Source: SZUA-309 sp965215995 (GTDB lineage: Bacteria; Pseudomonadota; Gammaproteobacteria; Pseudomonadales; Azotimanducaceae). From it: 64,000 nt of DNA. The stretch covers positions 2,914,001 to 2,978,000 of the forward strand of contig OZ244128.1 of NCBI GenBank assembly GCA_965215995.1, given 5' to 3'. The notes beneath the pieces are model-generated. The model had not been told where the DNA came from. It did no database searches and saw only the letters and a list, made by a program, of their open reading frames with translations. Made by a program: the position numbers and the translations under genes. Every line of letters starts with the position of its first letter. Position 1 is the stretch's first letter. Shown piece by piece: positions 26,172-34,781 of the stretch.

Positions 26172-27904
26172 CCGACGGAAAACAGGTTCCGGTCGTAAGC
26201 GGAGCGGGGATCTGATGAATCCACGGTGTCCAGCTCGGCGCTCGCCATGATGTGGTAGCGCTGCCGGATCCGGTAGCTCGCCTCGAAGAAGACGAACATG
26301 CGGTCCAGCGTTTTCTCGCCGGCCAGAGGTTCATCGAAAGCAAAGCCATTGGGGAAGTCGTAGGTGCGGTAAACGATACCCGCCTCGGCACCGAGACGAC
26401 GGGTTCGGAAGGCAATGCTCGCCAGGCCGCTGTGCCGGTCGTAGTCGTCGTAGTTCTCGTAGTTGTCGGTCCGCTGGGTGTACTGGTAGGCGAGCGACAC
26501 ATCCACCCGACGACCCAGATCCTGGGTCATCTTCACACCGATGTCCTGGTAGTCGTACTGCAGGTTGTCGTTGTTCGAGTAGCGAACGCCATCTGCTGCC
26601 TTGGCGAGCCTGCGAGTGTAGTCCCGCCGGTAGCGATCGTAGCTGACCCTCAAGCCTGTGTGCTGCAGCACATCGAGAGATATGTGTGCGCCCAGTTGAT
26701 ATTGCTCGTGAGTCAGATCCAGGTAGTCCAGAGAACCGCGTGGCTCCGGTTCGTCTTCAAACTTGTTGTCGTACTTGTTCAGGAACGCCTCGGCTGAGAA
26801 ACCATAGCCGAACCTGCCGCGTTCGCGGTGGTAGTACACATGTGGCCCGTACTTGGTGCGCTTGAAGCGGTCGGCGATGTTGGTGGTGCCGACGAAGATG
26901 TCGCTGCCGTCTGTTCGGTCGTAGTAGTTCTCATCGTAGCGGGCGATCGCAAAGAAGCTGCGGAAGTACTGATAACCCTTCTCCTTCGGGATGTGGACCC
27001 TGCCGCCAAAAGAGACGCGGTTGCGGAACGCATTGGCGTTTTCGTGCTCCTCCTTGGTGTAGACCTTGCCGTCGAAGTCGTAGCGGACGGTGAAGTGCCC
27101 GTGCTCGTAGGGGGCCCATCGGAATTCCAGGTCTGCATCCAGGGGCACGAAGCTGCCGGATTGAACGAGTGGTTCCACCGTAGGTGCGCCGGTTTGAGAG
27201 ATGTCCACATAGCTGTCGCTGGGGGCGCGGAACACGTTGCTGTCCGTGCCGTAGCCGGTATCGAAAGAGAAACGGATGAAGTCGGTCAGACGAACTTCCG
27301 GGTCCTGGTCGTAAACCGTGGGCCGCGTTCGTCGGACGCCGGGCAGTGAAGCGGAAGCCTGGCGCGCGAGTTGTTTCAGTCGAGTGGAGGCATTGGGGCG
27401 GCGCGCAGCCTGGCGAAACCAGCCCAGAGCATTTCGATAGTCGTCTTCCCGGCGGGCGATGAGTCCAAGATTGTAGTAGGCCATGGGTGCCAGCCGGTCG
27501 AAGGCGGCGGCGGTGGCAAAGGCAGCTTCGGCCTGATCGAACTGGCCGAGCCGGAAGTAGGCGACACCGGCGTTGTAAAACATCACCGGATCGTCGTGAC
27601 CGGCTTTGTCAGCCGCCATGAAGAGCTCGGCCGCTTGTGCGTAGTCGCCGCTGCGAAAGGCAGTCTGCGCTTCGCGGTAGAGATCGCTGCCGCCCTGAGC
27701 GTTTACGAATGAACCTGCCAGAAGCAGGAAAAGGCAACCCGCGATGCGGGCTGCCTTTGTGGCGGAGCGGACGTCAGCCGACTGTCTTGGCTGCTTGTCA
27801 GCCGACTGTCTTGGCTGCGGGTCAGCCGACTGACTTGGCTGCTTGTCAGCCGACTGGCTTGGCTGCTTGTCAGCCGACGAGTTCTTCCTCGTCGTCCGAT
27901 TCAT
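26153..27904 (-). CDS. TPR-containing outer-membrane beta-barrel protein
   Basis: 583 aa if started at the ATG at 27904 (MNRTTRKNSS). That start overlaps the acidic-protein gene by 35 bases and puts four copies of an 8-residue SADKQPSQ-like repeat before a signal-like segment (IAGCLFLLLAGSFVNAQG). No ATG, GTG or TTG lies closer. After it come two to three TPR units (SGDYAQAAELFMAADKAGHD, YFRLGQFDQAEAAFATAA, NLGLIARREDDYRNALGWF). From about residue 200 the protein is Tyr-rich with alternating strands, ending RNLFSVGLRWRL as a barrel would. Similar layouts occur in exopolysaccharide or lipoprotein export partners. Fourth gene of an ECF operon. Confidence 0.72.
   Translation of the reverse strand: MNRTTRKNSSADKQPSQSADKQPSQSADPQPRQSADKQPRQSADVRSATKAARIAGCLFLLLAGSFVNAQGGSDLYREAQTAFRSGDYAQAAELFMAADKAGHDDPVMFYNAGVAYFRLGQFDQAEAAFATAAAFDRLAPMAYYNLGLIARREDDYRNALGWFRQAARRPNASTRLKQLARQASASLPGVRRTRPTVYDQDPEVRLTDFIRFSFDTGYGTDSNVFRAPSDSYVDISQTGAPTVEPLVQSGSFVPLDADLEFRWAPYEHGHFTVRYDFDGKVYTKEEHENANAFRNRVSFGGRVHIPKEKGYQYFRSFFAIARYDENYYDRTDGSDIFVGTTNIADRFKRTKYGPHVYYHRERGRFGYGFSAEAFLNKYDNKFEDEPEPRGSLDYLDLTHEQYQLGAHISLDVLQHTGLRVSYDRYRRDYTRRLAKAADGVRYSNNDNLQYDYQDIGVKMTQDLGRRVDVSLAYQYTQRTDNYENYDDYDRHSGLASIAFRTRRLGAEAGIVYRTYDFPNGFAFDEPLAGEKTLDRMFVFFEASYRIRQRYHIMASAELDTVDSSDPRSAYDRNLFSVGLRWRL
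27773..27878 (-). repeat. 24-bp tandem hairpin repeat between two genes
   Basis: Four full 24-bp units plus a 10-base partial. On the minus strand each unit is GTCGGCTGAC followed by an A/C-rich part; stem GGCTG/CAGCC with loop ACAAG (ACCCG in unit 3), then linker AAGHCA. The TGA in unit 1 is the stop of the acidic-protein gene, and every unit repeats a TGA in that same frame. In the frame of the downstream gene all units stay open and encode SADKQPSQ-type octapeptides. Confidence 0.92.
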
Positions 27905-28571
27905 CTTCTTCGGCCAGCTCGTCTTCTTCGTCATCGACGGAATCCTCTTCATCCATGTCATCGTCATCGAGCTCGTCTTCGACCAGGTCGTCGTCGCTCT
28001 CTGCGAGTTCCTCATCGACCTCGTCTTCCGCGAGATCGTCGTCGTTCCCGACCATCTCCTCGCCGTGGTCATCCATGCCCTCTTCTTCCTCCGGCCGCGC
28101 TTCATCTTCCTCGGCCAGGTCCAGCTCATCGATTTCGTCCGCATCGTCGAAGCGGGCAATCTCTTCCAGACGTTCGTTCTCGTGCTCGCGGGCGAGACGT
28201 TCCTCGATTTCTTCCTCGGCTTCTTCAGCCTCGCGCTCCCGCTCTTCCCGGGCCCGGTCTTCACGTTCTTCCCGGTCCTCACCGGCGGCGGCAACTTCTT
28301 CCTCGAAGCGCTCCATTCGCTCGGCGAGCTCATCGCGTTCTTCTTCCTCACGCTCCAGATCGTCGTCGTCCTCGATGGCGACGAGGCGGAGCTCGAAGGC
28401 CTCCAGATCCTCAGAGTCGTCAAACACCTCCAGGGTGACTTCGAGCTCATCGAGCTCGATGGCGTCGGGTTCATCGGCAAAGGCCGGTTGGGCCAGTGCG
28501 ACGCTGGCGGCGAGCAGCAGGCTGCCGGTCAGTTTGGCTTTCGGAAAAGGCAGATTGGTTCGGATGTTCAT
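27870..28571 (-). CDS. Exported, extremely acidic protein
   Basis: 233 aa. A clear signal peptide (MNIRTNLPFPKAKLTGSLLL, ending AFA at about residue 32) is followed by about 201 residues of which 111 are Asp or Glu by my count. The middle part (about 75-145) is Glu/Arg/Ala-rich and likely a long helix; the end is almost pure D/E. No EF-hand or other known motif was seen. It could bind divalent cations or act as a surface polyelectrolyte. It lies between the anti-sigma gene and the beta-barrel gene, so it is probably made in response to the same signal. Confidence 0.75.
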   Translation of the reverse strand: MNIRTNLPFPKAKLTGSLLLAASVALAQPAFADEPDAIELDELEVTLEVFDDSEDLEAFELRLVAIEDDDDLEREEEERDELAERMERFEEEVAAAGEDREEREDRAREEREREAEEAEEEIEERLAREHENERLEEIARFDDADEIDELDLAEEDEARPEEEEGMDDHGEEMVGNDDDLAEDEVDEELAESDDDLVEDELDDDDMDEEDSVDDEEDELAEEDESDDEEELVG

Positions 28572-28583
28572 TCGGGTGCTCCG

Positions 28584-29255
28584 CTATTCGTTCACGGTGA
28601 CCGGGAGCCGGAAGGTTTTGGCGCCGCTGGGGTGTTCGAGCCGGGCGACGAGCACGTCGGATGCCGCCATCCGCCCGATCAGGGGCAGACGAAGGACGTT
28701 GGTGCCTTCTTCCAGGTTCGTGTTCCAGCTGAGGTCGGTCTGACCGTCGTAGCCCATCAGCTCGACGCCAACGGGCAGGCTCAAAGAGAGTCGGGCATCC
28801 TCCAGCGCCGTCTCCGAGGAGAAGGCCAGCTTCACCGGCGTCACCGTGTTGGTGGCGAGATGAATGCTCTGAAGGGTGGTTTCTGGAGCCCCCACATCCG
28901 GACGGGTCATGACCGAGCTGACCAGCACGGCGGCAATCAGCGCGGCAGCCAGAGCCATCAACGCACCGCCGAAGCGGTTATAAGATGGTTGACGTTCGTC
29001 GGATCGTCGCTCTGCCTGGTCGGCGCTGGCGGCAGCATTCGCGACAGCCTGCTCGAGAAAGCCTGGACGGGGAGCGGGCACCGTCAATGCCTGCAGGTCC
29101 TGGCGTGTTGACTCGCGGAACTCGAGCTCGCTGGCGCATGCCGAGCAGCCCTGAATGTGCAGGGCGATCGTCGCAGCCTGGTCGTCATCCAGGCCTTCAC
29201 CAGGAAGGTTGTCCAGGTATTCGTCAAGCTGATTTTCGATCTCGATGCATTTCAT
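28584..29255 (-). CDS. Zinc-finger anti-sigma factor
   Basis: 223 aa from the ATG at 29255 with AGGAAGA upstream. An N-terminal anti-sigma zinc finger (MKCIEIENQLDEYLDNLPG, then LHIQGCSACASEL, a HxxxCxxC motif) is cytoplasmic. One transmembrane helix (GALMALAAALIAAVLVSSVM) is followed by a periplasmic beta-rich domain of about 100 residues (LSLSLPVGVELMGYDGQTDL). It starts 31 bases after the sigma gene. It should hold the sigma factor at the membrane until an envelope signal releases it. Confidence 0.85.
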   Translation of the reverse strand: MKCIEIENQLDEYLDNLPGEGLDDDQAATIALHIQGCSACASELEFRESTRQDLQALTVPAPRPGFLEQAVANAAASADQAERRSDERQPSYNRFGGALMALAAALIAAVLVSSVMTRPDVGAPETTLQSIHLATNTVTPVKLAFSSETALEDARLSLSLPVGVELMGYDGQTDLSWNTNLEEGTNVLRLPLIGRMAASDVLVARLEHPSGAKTFRLPVTVNE

Positions 29256-29286
29256 GCTGCAAATCTTCCTGTCTGCACAGGCTCCA

Positions 29287-29880
29287 TTAGCCGTTAACAC
29301 GTCGGTCGGAAGGGATGGGTTCCCTCTTTTTGCGACGCTCGGTAGCCGTCCGCTCGTCCAGATCCCAAAGCAGATCCCGGAGGCGGGCCCGGGCCCGACT
29401 CAGGCGGGACTTCAGAGTGCCCACCGTGGTGCCCGTGATGGCTTCCAGCTCCTTCAGGGAGTAGCCCTCCGCATCGTGCAGCAGCACCAGTTGGCGGTGC
29501 TCGTCAGAAAGTCTGGCCAGTGCCTGGTTCAGCCGAGCAGATTGGCTATTTGCTTGCGTATGTTTCGCGGGATCCTCGGATTCGTCCGGTCGTTCGAGCT
29601 GCTCGCTGTCCCCCACCAGTGTGAGCGGACGCCGCTTCCTGGCACGGTGCTCGTCAACAAAACGGTTGTAGAGCACCCGACTGAGATAGGGGCCGAGATC
29701 GGCCACCGTTTCCAGCTTTCCTGCATCGGCATAAAGGCGGGTGAGGGTTTCCTGGACCAGATCCTCTGCATCACTCCTGGTAGCGGTAAGGCGCACGGCC
29801 AGGCGGAACAGCCGCTCGAAGTGCGGCGCCACCAGCGTCTGAAAGCGATTGGCTGTCTCGTTGTTGGGGGCCCGGGCCAT
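29287..29880 (-). CDS. ECF sigma factor (acidic protein/beta-barrel operon)
   Basis: 197 aa from the ATG at 29880 (MARAPNNETANRF). Sigma-2: LFRLAVRLTATRSDAEDLVQ, ETLTRLYADAGKL, PYLSRVLYNRFVDEHRARKR. Sigma-4: LSDEHRQLVLLHDAEGYSLK, ITGTTVGTLKSRLSRARARL. An upstream in-frame extension to 30027 lacks similarity. First gene of a four-gene minus-strand operon with its anti-sigma factor, the acidic exported protein and the beta-barrel. It probably autoregulates through a promoter in the 203-base gap before 30084. Confidence 0.88.
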   Translation of the reverse strand: MARAPNNETANRFQTLVAPHFERLFRLAVRLTATRSDAEDLVQETLTRLYADAGKLETVADLGPYLSRVLYNRFVDEHRARKRRPLTLVGDSEQLERPDESEDPAKHTQANSQSARLNQALARLSDEHRQLVLLHDAEGYSLKELEAITGTTVGTLKSRLSRARARLRDLLWDLDERTATERRKKREPIPSDRRVNG

Positions 29881-30083
29881 GCTCTGCTTATCTGGCCCAC
29901 CAGGGGCCCATTCGACTCGTAGGAATCCAGCGGTCAGTGTTCTTTGCGACCAGGCGGGCCACAAATACGCACTGCTCATATTGCGAAGCCAGAACACTCG
30001 TTTTGTGCGCCGGGTCCCGTACGGCACCCGGGCGCACGGAATAATGCAGGGATCTATGGCAGGAACAGCGGCTCAAGGGGCTG

Positions 30084-30350
30084 GTGGATAAGCAGATGCG
30101 ACAGATTCAGGTGCTACAGGACTGGATCCGTGTTGAAAACTTTCAGGTGGCAGCAGGCGAGCTGCGCACCTACGAGTTTCACGTGGTGCAGGACGAAGAG
30201 CTCGGGCGGGTGACGCTGACCATCAAGTGCCTGGACGATGATGAGAACACCGTTCGCCTGGATCCGACGGTGCTGAGTTCCAGCGAACGCTCCTTCCCGG
30301 AAATTGCTGAACGGCGCATTCAGCGCCTCTACACGTTGGGTCTCATCTGA
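30084..30350 (+). CDS. Hypothetical protein, 88 aa
   Basis: A small soluble acidic protein (QVAAGELRTYEFHVVQDEEL, then GRVTLTIKCLDDDENTVRLD). A start at GTG 30084 or ATG 30096 is possible; neither has an ideal ribosome-binding site. No family recognised. Divergent from the ECF sigma gene. The reading frame shows normal codon use for the window, which is the main support. Confidence 0.5.
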   Translation: MDKQMRQIQVLQDWIRVENFQVAAGELRTYEFHVVQDEELGRVTLTIKCLDDDENTVRLDPTVLSSSERSFPEIAERRIQRLYTLGLI

Positions 30351-30442
30351 CTCTAACGGGTGCCCCGGCATCCGGCGGACAAGAGACGTCCGTTTGCTCT
30401 CATCTACTGATAAGATCGCCGCAATTCTCGCGGAGCAAGTCA

Positions 30443-31174
30443 ATGTCGACCGTGACAGTCACTTTCGTCGGCACCGGCGATGCGTTCGGCAGTGGTGGTC
30501 GCCTCCAAACCTGTATCGTTGTTGAAGGATCCTCTACTAAGTTCGCGATTGATTTTGGGACGTCATCGATGATCGGGTTGCGTCGCCAGTCAGTGGATCC
30601 CAATTCAATTGACACCATTGTTCTGACTCATTTGCACGGTGACCACTGTGGCGGTATCCCCTTCCTGTTGCTTGACGCAATGCTCGGCTCGAAACGCAAG
30701 AACCCTCTGACCATCGTCGGCCCACGGGACAGCCAAGCCCATCTTGAACAGATGCAGGAGGTGCTGTTCCCGGGTAGTGGTGTCATGGCGCCAGATTTCG
30801 ATCTGATCTACCGGGAGGTTTCACCGGGCACGCAGACTGAAATCGGGGGCCTGTTGATCGACTGTATCGAGGCGAGGCACACCAGAGAAACGAATCCTCT
30901 GGCGGTGCGGGTCTCCATTGGCGAAAAGACCATCGCCTACACCGGTGATGGCGAACTGACGGAAGGGCTTATTCAACTCGTGGAAGGTGTCGATTTGCTG
31001 ATCGCCGAGAGCTATTTCTACGACAAACCGGTTCGGGGGCACCTCAGCTATTCCGACATCGGCAAACTAAACGGCAAACGCATCGTCCTGACGCACATGC
31101 ACAGTCATATGCTCGAGCAAGCGGACAAGGTGTCCGAGGAATGTGCTTATGACGGATATACCATCACTGTCTGA
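30443..31174 (+). CDS. MBL-fold metal-dependent hydrolase (RNase Z-like)
   Basis: 243 aa. The metallo-beta-lactamase fold motifs are in order: LTHLHGDHCGG (HxHxDH), a His in IEARHTRETN, the bridging Asp in AYTGDGELTEG, and LTHMHSHML as the last His. The layout is like RNase Z/phosphodiesterase members rather than beta-lactamases; no long exosite arm is present. Codons are a little more AT-rich than the neighbours, which may mean recent acquisition. Substrate unknown. Confidence 0.85.
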   Translation: MSTVTVTFVGTGDAFGSGGRLQTCIVVEGSSTKFAIDFGTSSMIGLRRQSVDPNSIDTIVLTHLHGDHCGGIPFLLLDAMLGSKRKNPLTIVGPRDSQAHLEQMQEVLFPGSGVMAPDFDLIYREVSPGTQTEIGGLLIDCIEARHTRETNPLAVRVSIGEKTIAYTGDGELTEGLIQLVEGVDLLIAESYFYDKPVRGHLSYSDIGKLNGKRIVLTHMHSHMLEQADKVSEECAYDGYTITV

Positions 31175-31251
31175 CACGTTGTGCGACGAGGCACTCCACG
31201 ACCGATCGGTTCTTGGTGCTGTGAGATAGGGAGTCTGCTGCTCCTGAGCAC

Positions 31252-31614
31252 TCAAGTCGTTGCTTCATCCAGTAGCAGCCAGCCACCGGCGGCTGCCATC
31301 ACGACAGCGATCAATGTGACTGGCAGACTGAGCTGAGACTCGGCGGACACAGCAGCCATTCCTGAAAACTCCGCAAGAAGATCGGGCAGAAGCTCAATGA
31401 GGGGCATGGCGCTCATCATGCAGATCACGAGCGCGACCAGGCCGAACAGGATCAGGAGCAGAGAACGTTGCCGCTGCTGGCGTTCGATTCGGGCCAGCAC
31501 CCGATCGGCCAGCTCCATGCTCTGCGGTGCCGATAGGACCTGCTCAAAGGCCGTGCAGAGCAGGGCGTCCAGCGGGTCCGAGGGATCGGCTCGACTTATG
31601 GTCTGCTTGCTCAT
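31252..31614 (-). CDS. Small two-helix membrane protein, likely sigma-factor partner
   Basis: 120 aa from the ATG at 31614, which has CAGGAGAA upstream. A cytoplasmic N-terminus of about 52 residues (DALLCTAFEQVLSAPQSMEL, then ADRVLARIER) precedes two transmembrane helices (LLLILFGLVALVICMMSAMP and LPVTLIAVVMAAAGGWLLL). The start lies 71 bases inside the ECF sigma gene, in another frame, so the two are coupled. I infer an anti-sigma role from position; no zinc-finger motif is present. Confidence 0.6.
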   Translation of the reverse strand: MSKQTISRADPSDPLDALLCTAFEQVLSAPQSMELADRVLARIERQQRQRSLLLILFGLVALVICMMSAMPLIELLPDLLAEFSGMAAVSAESQLSLPVTLIAVVMAAAGGWLLLDEATT

Positions 31615-32227
31615 CTGATTTTCTCCTGATTGTGCGTGCGGCAGCTGATTCCGGGGCGGAATCGGCGGCTTGTCGAGTGAGTGGCGGTGCTTCCACAACG
31701 GCTCTTATTTTTCCCTTGGCGCGGTGAATACGTGCCTTCACGGTTCCTACCGGCATTTCCAGCACCCGGCCCACCTCCGTGTTGGACAGTCCATAGGCAT
31801 AGGCCAGGGTCATGATCACCTGATCCTGGCGGGAAAGGACGGCGAGTAGCCGATCCAGATCCGCGCCATCGATCTCAACACCTGCCGGTGCGACCAGGTT
31901 CAGGTCATCCAGGGGCACATCAATGCTCTGCCGACGATACTTGCGCCAATGAGCGCGGAAAACGTTGTACGCAACGCGCGCCAACCAGCCGCCGAAACTG
32001 CCTTTGCCGGTAAATGTATGCAGCTTTCGCCAGGCGCGCAGGAACGTTTCCTGGGCCAGGTCTTCTGCCAGGGCACGCTCGCCACAGAGTCTCTCTTGCA
32101 GCATGAGGATCTTCTGTTCGTAACGACGCACAAGCTCGGCAAACGCTGCCGTATCCTTCAGGCGCACGGTTCTGCTGATCAGGGTTTCGTCGCTTTCCGC
32201 CATTCGTGCGCGCGTGCCAGAGTCCAT
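31544..32227 (-). CDS. ECF sigma factor (DUF6249 operon)
   Basis: 227 aa from the ATG at 32227 with AGGA upstream. Sigma-2: FAELVRRYEQKILMLQERL, RALAEDLAQETFLRAWRKL, FGGWLARVAYNVFRAHWRKY. Sigma-4: LSRQDQVIMTLAYAYGLSNT, EVGRVLEMPVGTVKARIHRA. A basic, low-complexity tail of about 45 residues overlaps the next gene. It lies in a minus-strand group with a membrane DUF6249 gene upstream and the two-helix protein downstream. Confidence 0.87.
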   Translation of the reverse strand: MDSGTRARMAESDETLISRTVRLKDTAAFAELVRRYEQKILMLQERLCGERALAEDLAQETFLRAWRKLHTFTGKGSFGGWLARVAYNVFRAHWRKYRRQSIDVPLDDLNLVAPAGVEIDGADLDRLLAVLSRQDQVIMTLAYAYGLSNTEVGRVLEMPVGTVKARIHRAKGKIRAVVEAPPLTRQAADSAPESAAARTIRRKSDEQADHKSSRSLGPAGRPALHGL

Positions 32228-32275
32228 TTTCAATCCTGTATACGGGGGATCTGGTCCCCGTTCCAGTCCGCAGTG

Positions 32276-32638
32276 CTATGTCTTGTTGCGACCGATGAAA
32301 TACCAGAGCCCGAGGTAGGCCAGTCCCAGCAATATGGGAAAGGTGGACAGCGCCATGATCGGACCCGTAGCGTCCTCCTCGCCGAGCATTGCTGCGAACG
32401 AAACACCGGCGACACCTATGGCCAGTGAGATCACACCTTTGCGAAGGTCTGCGTGCGGGCTCGAGATGCTTACGGCAAGCGATTCAATGAGCTCCGGACT
32501 CAGGGATTCTCCCTTATCGATAGCCGCTCGCACGGTGTTCTGCACGTCGTGCCGGGTTTTGTACTTGAGGTAGAAGATCAGGGCGAAGACGGCGCCGATG
32601 GTGATAAACAGAACGATGGGGATCAGATCATGGGTCAC
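32276..32638 (-). CDS. DUF6249-type membrane protein
   Basis: 120 aa. An N-terminal transmembrane helix (LIPIVLFITIGAVFALIFYL) is followed by a short basic stretch, a helix with KGESLSPELIESL, and two C-terminal helices (GVISLAIGVAGVSFAAMLG and ALSTFPILLGLAYLGLWYFI). The arrangement matches the small DUF6249 family often found beside ECF sigma factors. It may sense membrane state; this is inference from neighbourhood. Confidence 0.7.
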   Translation of the reverse strand: MTHDLIPIVLFITIGAVFALIFYLKYKTRHDVQNTVRAAIDKGESLSPELIESLAVSISSPHADLRKGVISLAIGVAGVSFAAMLGEEDATGPIMALSTFPILLGLAYLGLWYFIGRNKT

Positions 32639-32823
32639 GGGGAGCTCCTGTGCATGCTGTTGCTGCGCGCGTAGTCGGCGCCATTCTTAAGTTAGATGGC
32701 GATGTGGTCGCAAACGGTTGCACCGAGCGGAAGAAAGGCTCGACAGGAACCGGTCTGCCGGTGCCTTGACGGCGCCCGGGCAATGCCTGCAAGGTGCCGG
32801 CTGACTTCATAACCTCTATAAAG

Positions 32824-34716
32824 ATGCTCAAAGCCACGTCGCAGCGCTGTCCTGCATTTGATTGTTACGCCCCCTTGCTCACCGTCTTGCTGCTCGGCGC
32901 GCTCCTCGGCTTGGCTGGATGCGATAGCACCTCGATCACCGCTGACTCGGTGCCGGATTCCAGTGGCGCGAGACCAACGGAGGATGGGTCTGGAAGGGTA
33001 TCTGCTGCGGGACTGGATAGCCCTGCTGCAAAGCCGTGGCCTCATGGTGCCATGGTGTCCGTGGCCAATCCCTATGCGGCCCAGGCGGCAGCGGACGTGA
33101 TCGCCAAGGGTGGTCACGCGGTGGATGCTGCGATTGCGGCACACACGGTGCTGGGCCTGGTGGAGCCACAGAGCTCCGGCATCGGCGGAGGCGCGTTCAT
33201 GCTGGTCTACGAGCGGGCCGGCGATCAGCTGATTGCCTATGACGGCAGGGAGATGGCACCGGCCGGAGCATCCGCGGAGATGTTCCGCGTTGAAGACGAA
33301 ACCATGGGCTTCCTGCGCGCCTGGCAGAGCGGACTGGCGGTGGGTGTGCCGGGTGCGGTAGCCCTCTACGAGTATGCCCATGAGCGTCATGGCCGGATGA
33401 CCATGATCGATAACCTGAATGCGGCGATCTCACTGGCGGAATCAGGATTTGAAGTCTCGCCGCGGCTGGCAGCCATGCTGGAACGGATGGCAGGACCCAG
33501 TCGTCTGGACGACAATCCAGCGACTGCCGCCTACTTTTACCCGGATGGTGCTCCGCTTGCTGCGGGCACGCTGCGCGACAATCCGGACTATGCCCGCACA
33601 CTTCGAGCATTCGCTGCAGAGGGGAGTGAGTCTTTCTATCAAGGAGCGCTGGCCGAGGAGATCGCAGGCGCAGTCCGCGCGGACCCCGATCCGGGCACCC
33701 TGAGCACGACGGATCTGGCCAACTACGGCGTTGTCGAGCGGGAGGTTGTTTGCGCTGAGATGTCGGTGGGTGGAGAGAAGATCTGCAGCATGCCGCCGCC
33801 TGGCTCCGGCCTGATGCAGATCATGATCATGAGTCTGTACGACGCGTTCGAAGCTGAAGATACGGTGGATAACGCTGCGACGGACCAGCTGGAAGGTGGC
33901 AACGAGCCGACCGGCATGAATCTTGTGGCCTTCGTGGATGCGCAGCGTCTGGCCTACGCGGATAGGGATCACTATGTCGCGGATCCGGTGGCCGTTGAGG
34001 TACCGACGAGCGCCCTCATAGATCCAGCCTATCTTGCGGTGCGGGCTACGGAGCGGTTCGCACCCGATGCGAGGCCGCGACCCGGTGATCCAGGCGCAGC
34101 GCTGGGTAACGATCCGTTGATCGATCTCTGGGGCCGGGATACCACCGATGAGGTCGCTGGCACCACTCACTTCTCCATTGTTGACAAGGAAGGCAACGCG
34201 GTGTCGATGACGGCCACGGTGGAGGCACCTTTCGGCTCTTCGCGTTGGGCGGGAGGATTCCTGTTGAACAACCAGATGACGGACTTCGCCCGCACGCCAA
34301 CACTCGGTGGCCGGACCGTGGCCAACCAGGTGGCACCCGGTAAACGTCCGCGGTCCTCCATGTCGCCGGTGATCGTCTTTGATGCGGCGGGCGAGCTGAA
34401 GATGGTGGCTGGCTCGCCGGGTGGCAACTCGATACCGGCTTATGTTGCCAAGGTGCTGATCCGCGTGCTGCGGGGCGGCGAGGATGTGCAGAGTGCGGTA
34501 GACGCACCGAACATCATTGCCCGTGGAGAATCCGTGCGGGTGGAGACAGGTGTGCCCGGTGGCGCCCAGAGCGCCGAGTTGCTGCGGGATCTGGGTTATC
34601 CGGTGCAGGAGCGGCAAGGCGAGAATTCCGGGCTGCACGTCATTCTCCGCAACGACCAGGGTCTGGTCGGCGCAGCGGATCCACGACGTGAGGGTAAGGT
34701 CATCGCCCTTCAGTAG
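32824..34716 (+). CDS. Gamma-glutamyltransferase-family lipoprotein
   Basis: 630 aa from the ATG at 32824. A lipoprotein signal with lipobox LAGC is followed by a linker, then the large and small subunit regions of an Ntn hydrolase. The autocleavage/nucleophile Thr is the second Thr of GTTHFSIVDKEGNAVSMT. The glycine loop GSPGGNS is present. The usual PPPSSGG segment reads PPPGSGL here, so the substrate pocket differs from classical GGT. It precedes a second GGT gene by 65 bases. Confidence 0.85.
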   Translation: MLKATSQRCPAFDCYAPLLTVLLLGALLGLAGCDSTSITADSVPDSSGARPTEDGSGRVSAAGLDSPAAKPWPHGAMVSVANPYAAQAAADVIAKGGHAVDAAIAAHTVLGLVEPQSSGIGGGAFMLVYERAGDQLIAYDGREMAPAGASAEMFRVEDETMGFLRAWQSGLAVGVPGAVALYEYAHERHGRMTMIDNLNAAISLAESGFEVSPRLAAMLERMAGPSRLDDNPATAAYFYPDGAPLAAGTLRDNPDYARTLRAFAAEGSESFYQGALAEEIAGAVRADPDPGTLSTTDLANYGVVEREVVCAEMSVGGEKICSMPPPGSGLMQIMIMSLYDAFEAEDTVDNAATDQLEGGNEPTGMNLVAFVDAQRLAYADRDHYVADPVAVEVPTSALIDPAYLAVRATERFAPDARPRPGDPGAALGNDPLIDLWGRDTTDEVAGTTHFSIVDKEGNAVSMTATVEAPFGSSRWAGGFLLNNQMTDFARTPTLGGRTVANQVAPGKRPRSSMSPVIVFDAAGELKMVAGSPGGNSIPAYVAKVLIRVLRGGEDVQSAVDAPNIIARGESVRVETGVPGGAQSAELLRDLGYPVQERQGENSGLHVILRNDQGLVGAADPRREGKVIALQ

Positions 34717-34781
34717 CTGGTCGACGAGTTAATAGGCGACCGTCGCCAGATCAAGATTATTCAACCAATGGACTCTCTGTC

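Noticed and set aside
27905..28480. 775-aa reading frame at 26153-28480 as one protein
   Set aside because: Its first 192 residues are a Met/Thr/Ser/Lys-rich shadow of the acidic protein gene, which has a proper signal peptide in another frame.
27637..29111. Long plus-strand frames opposite the acidic protein
   Set aside because: Ser-rich or Phe/Leu-rich mirror images of GAA/GAC codons on the real strand; no start context or family.
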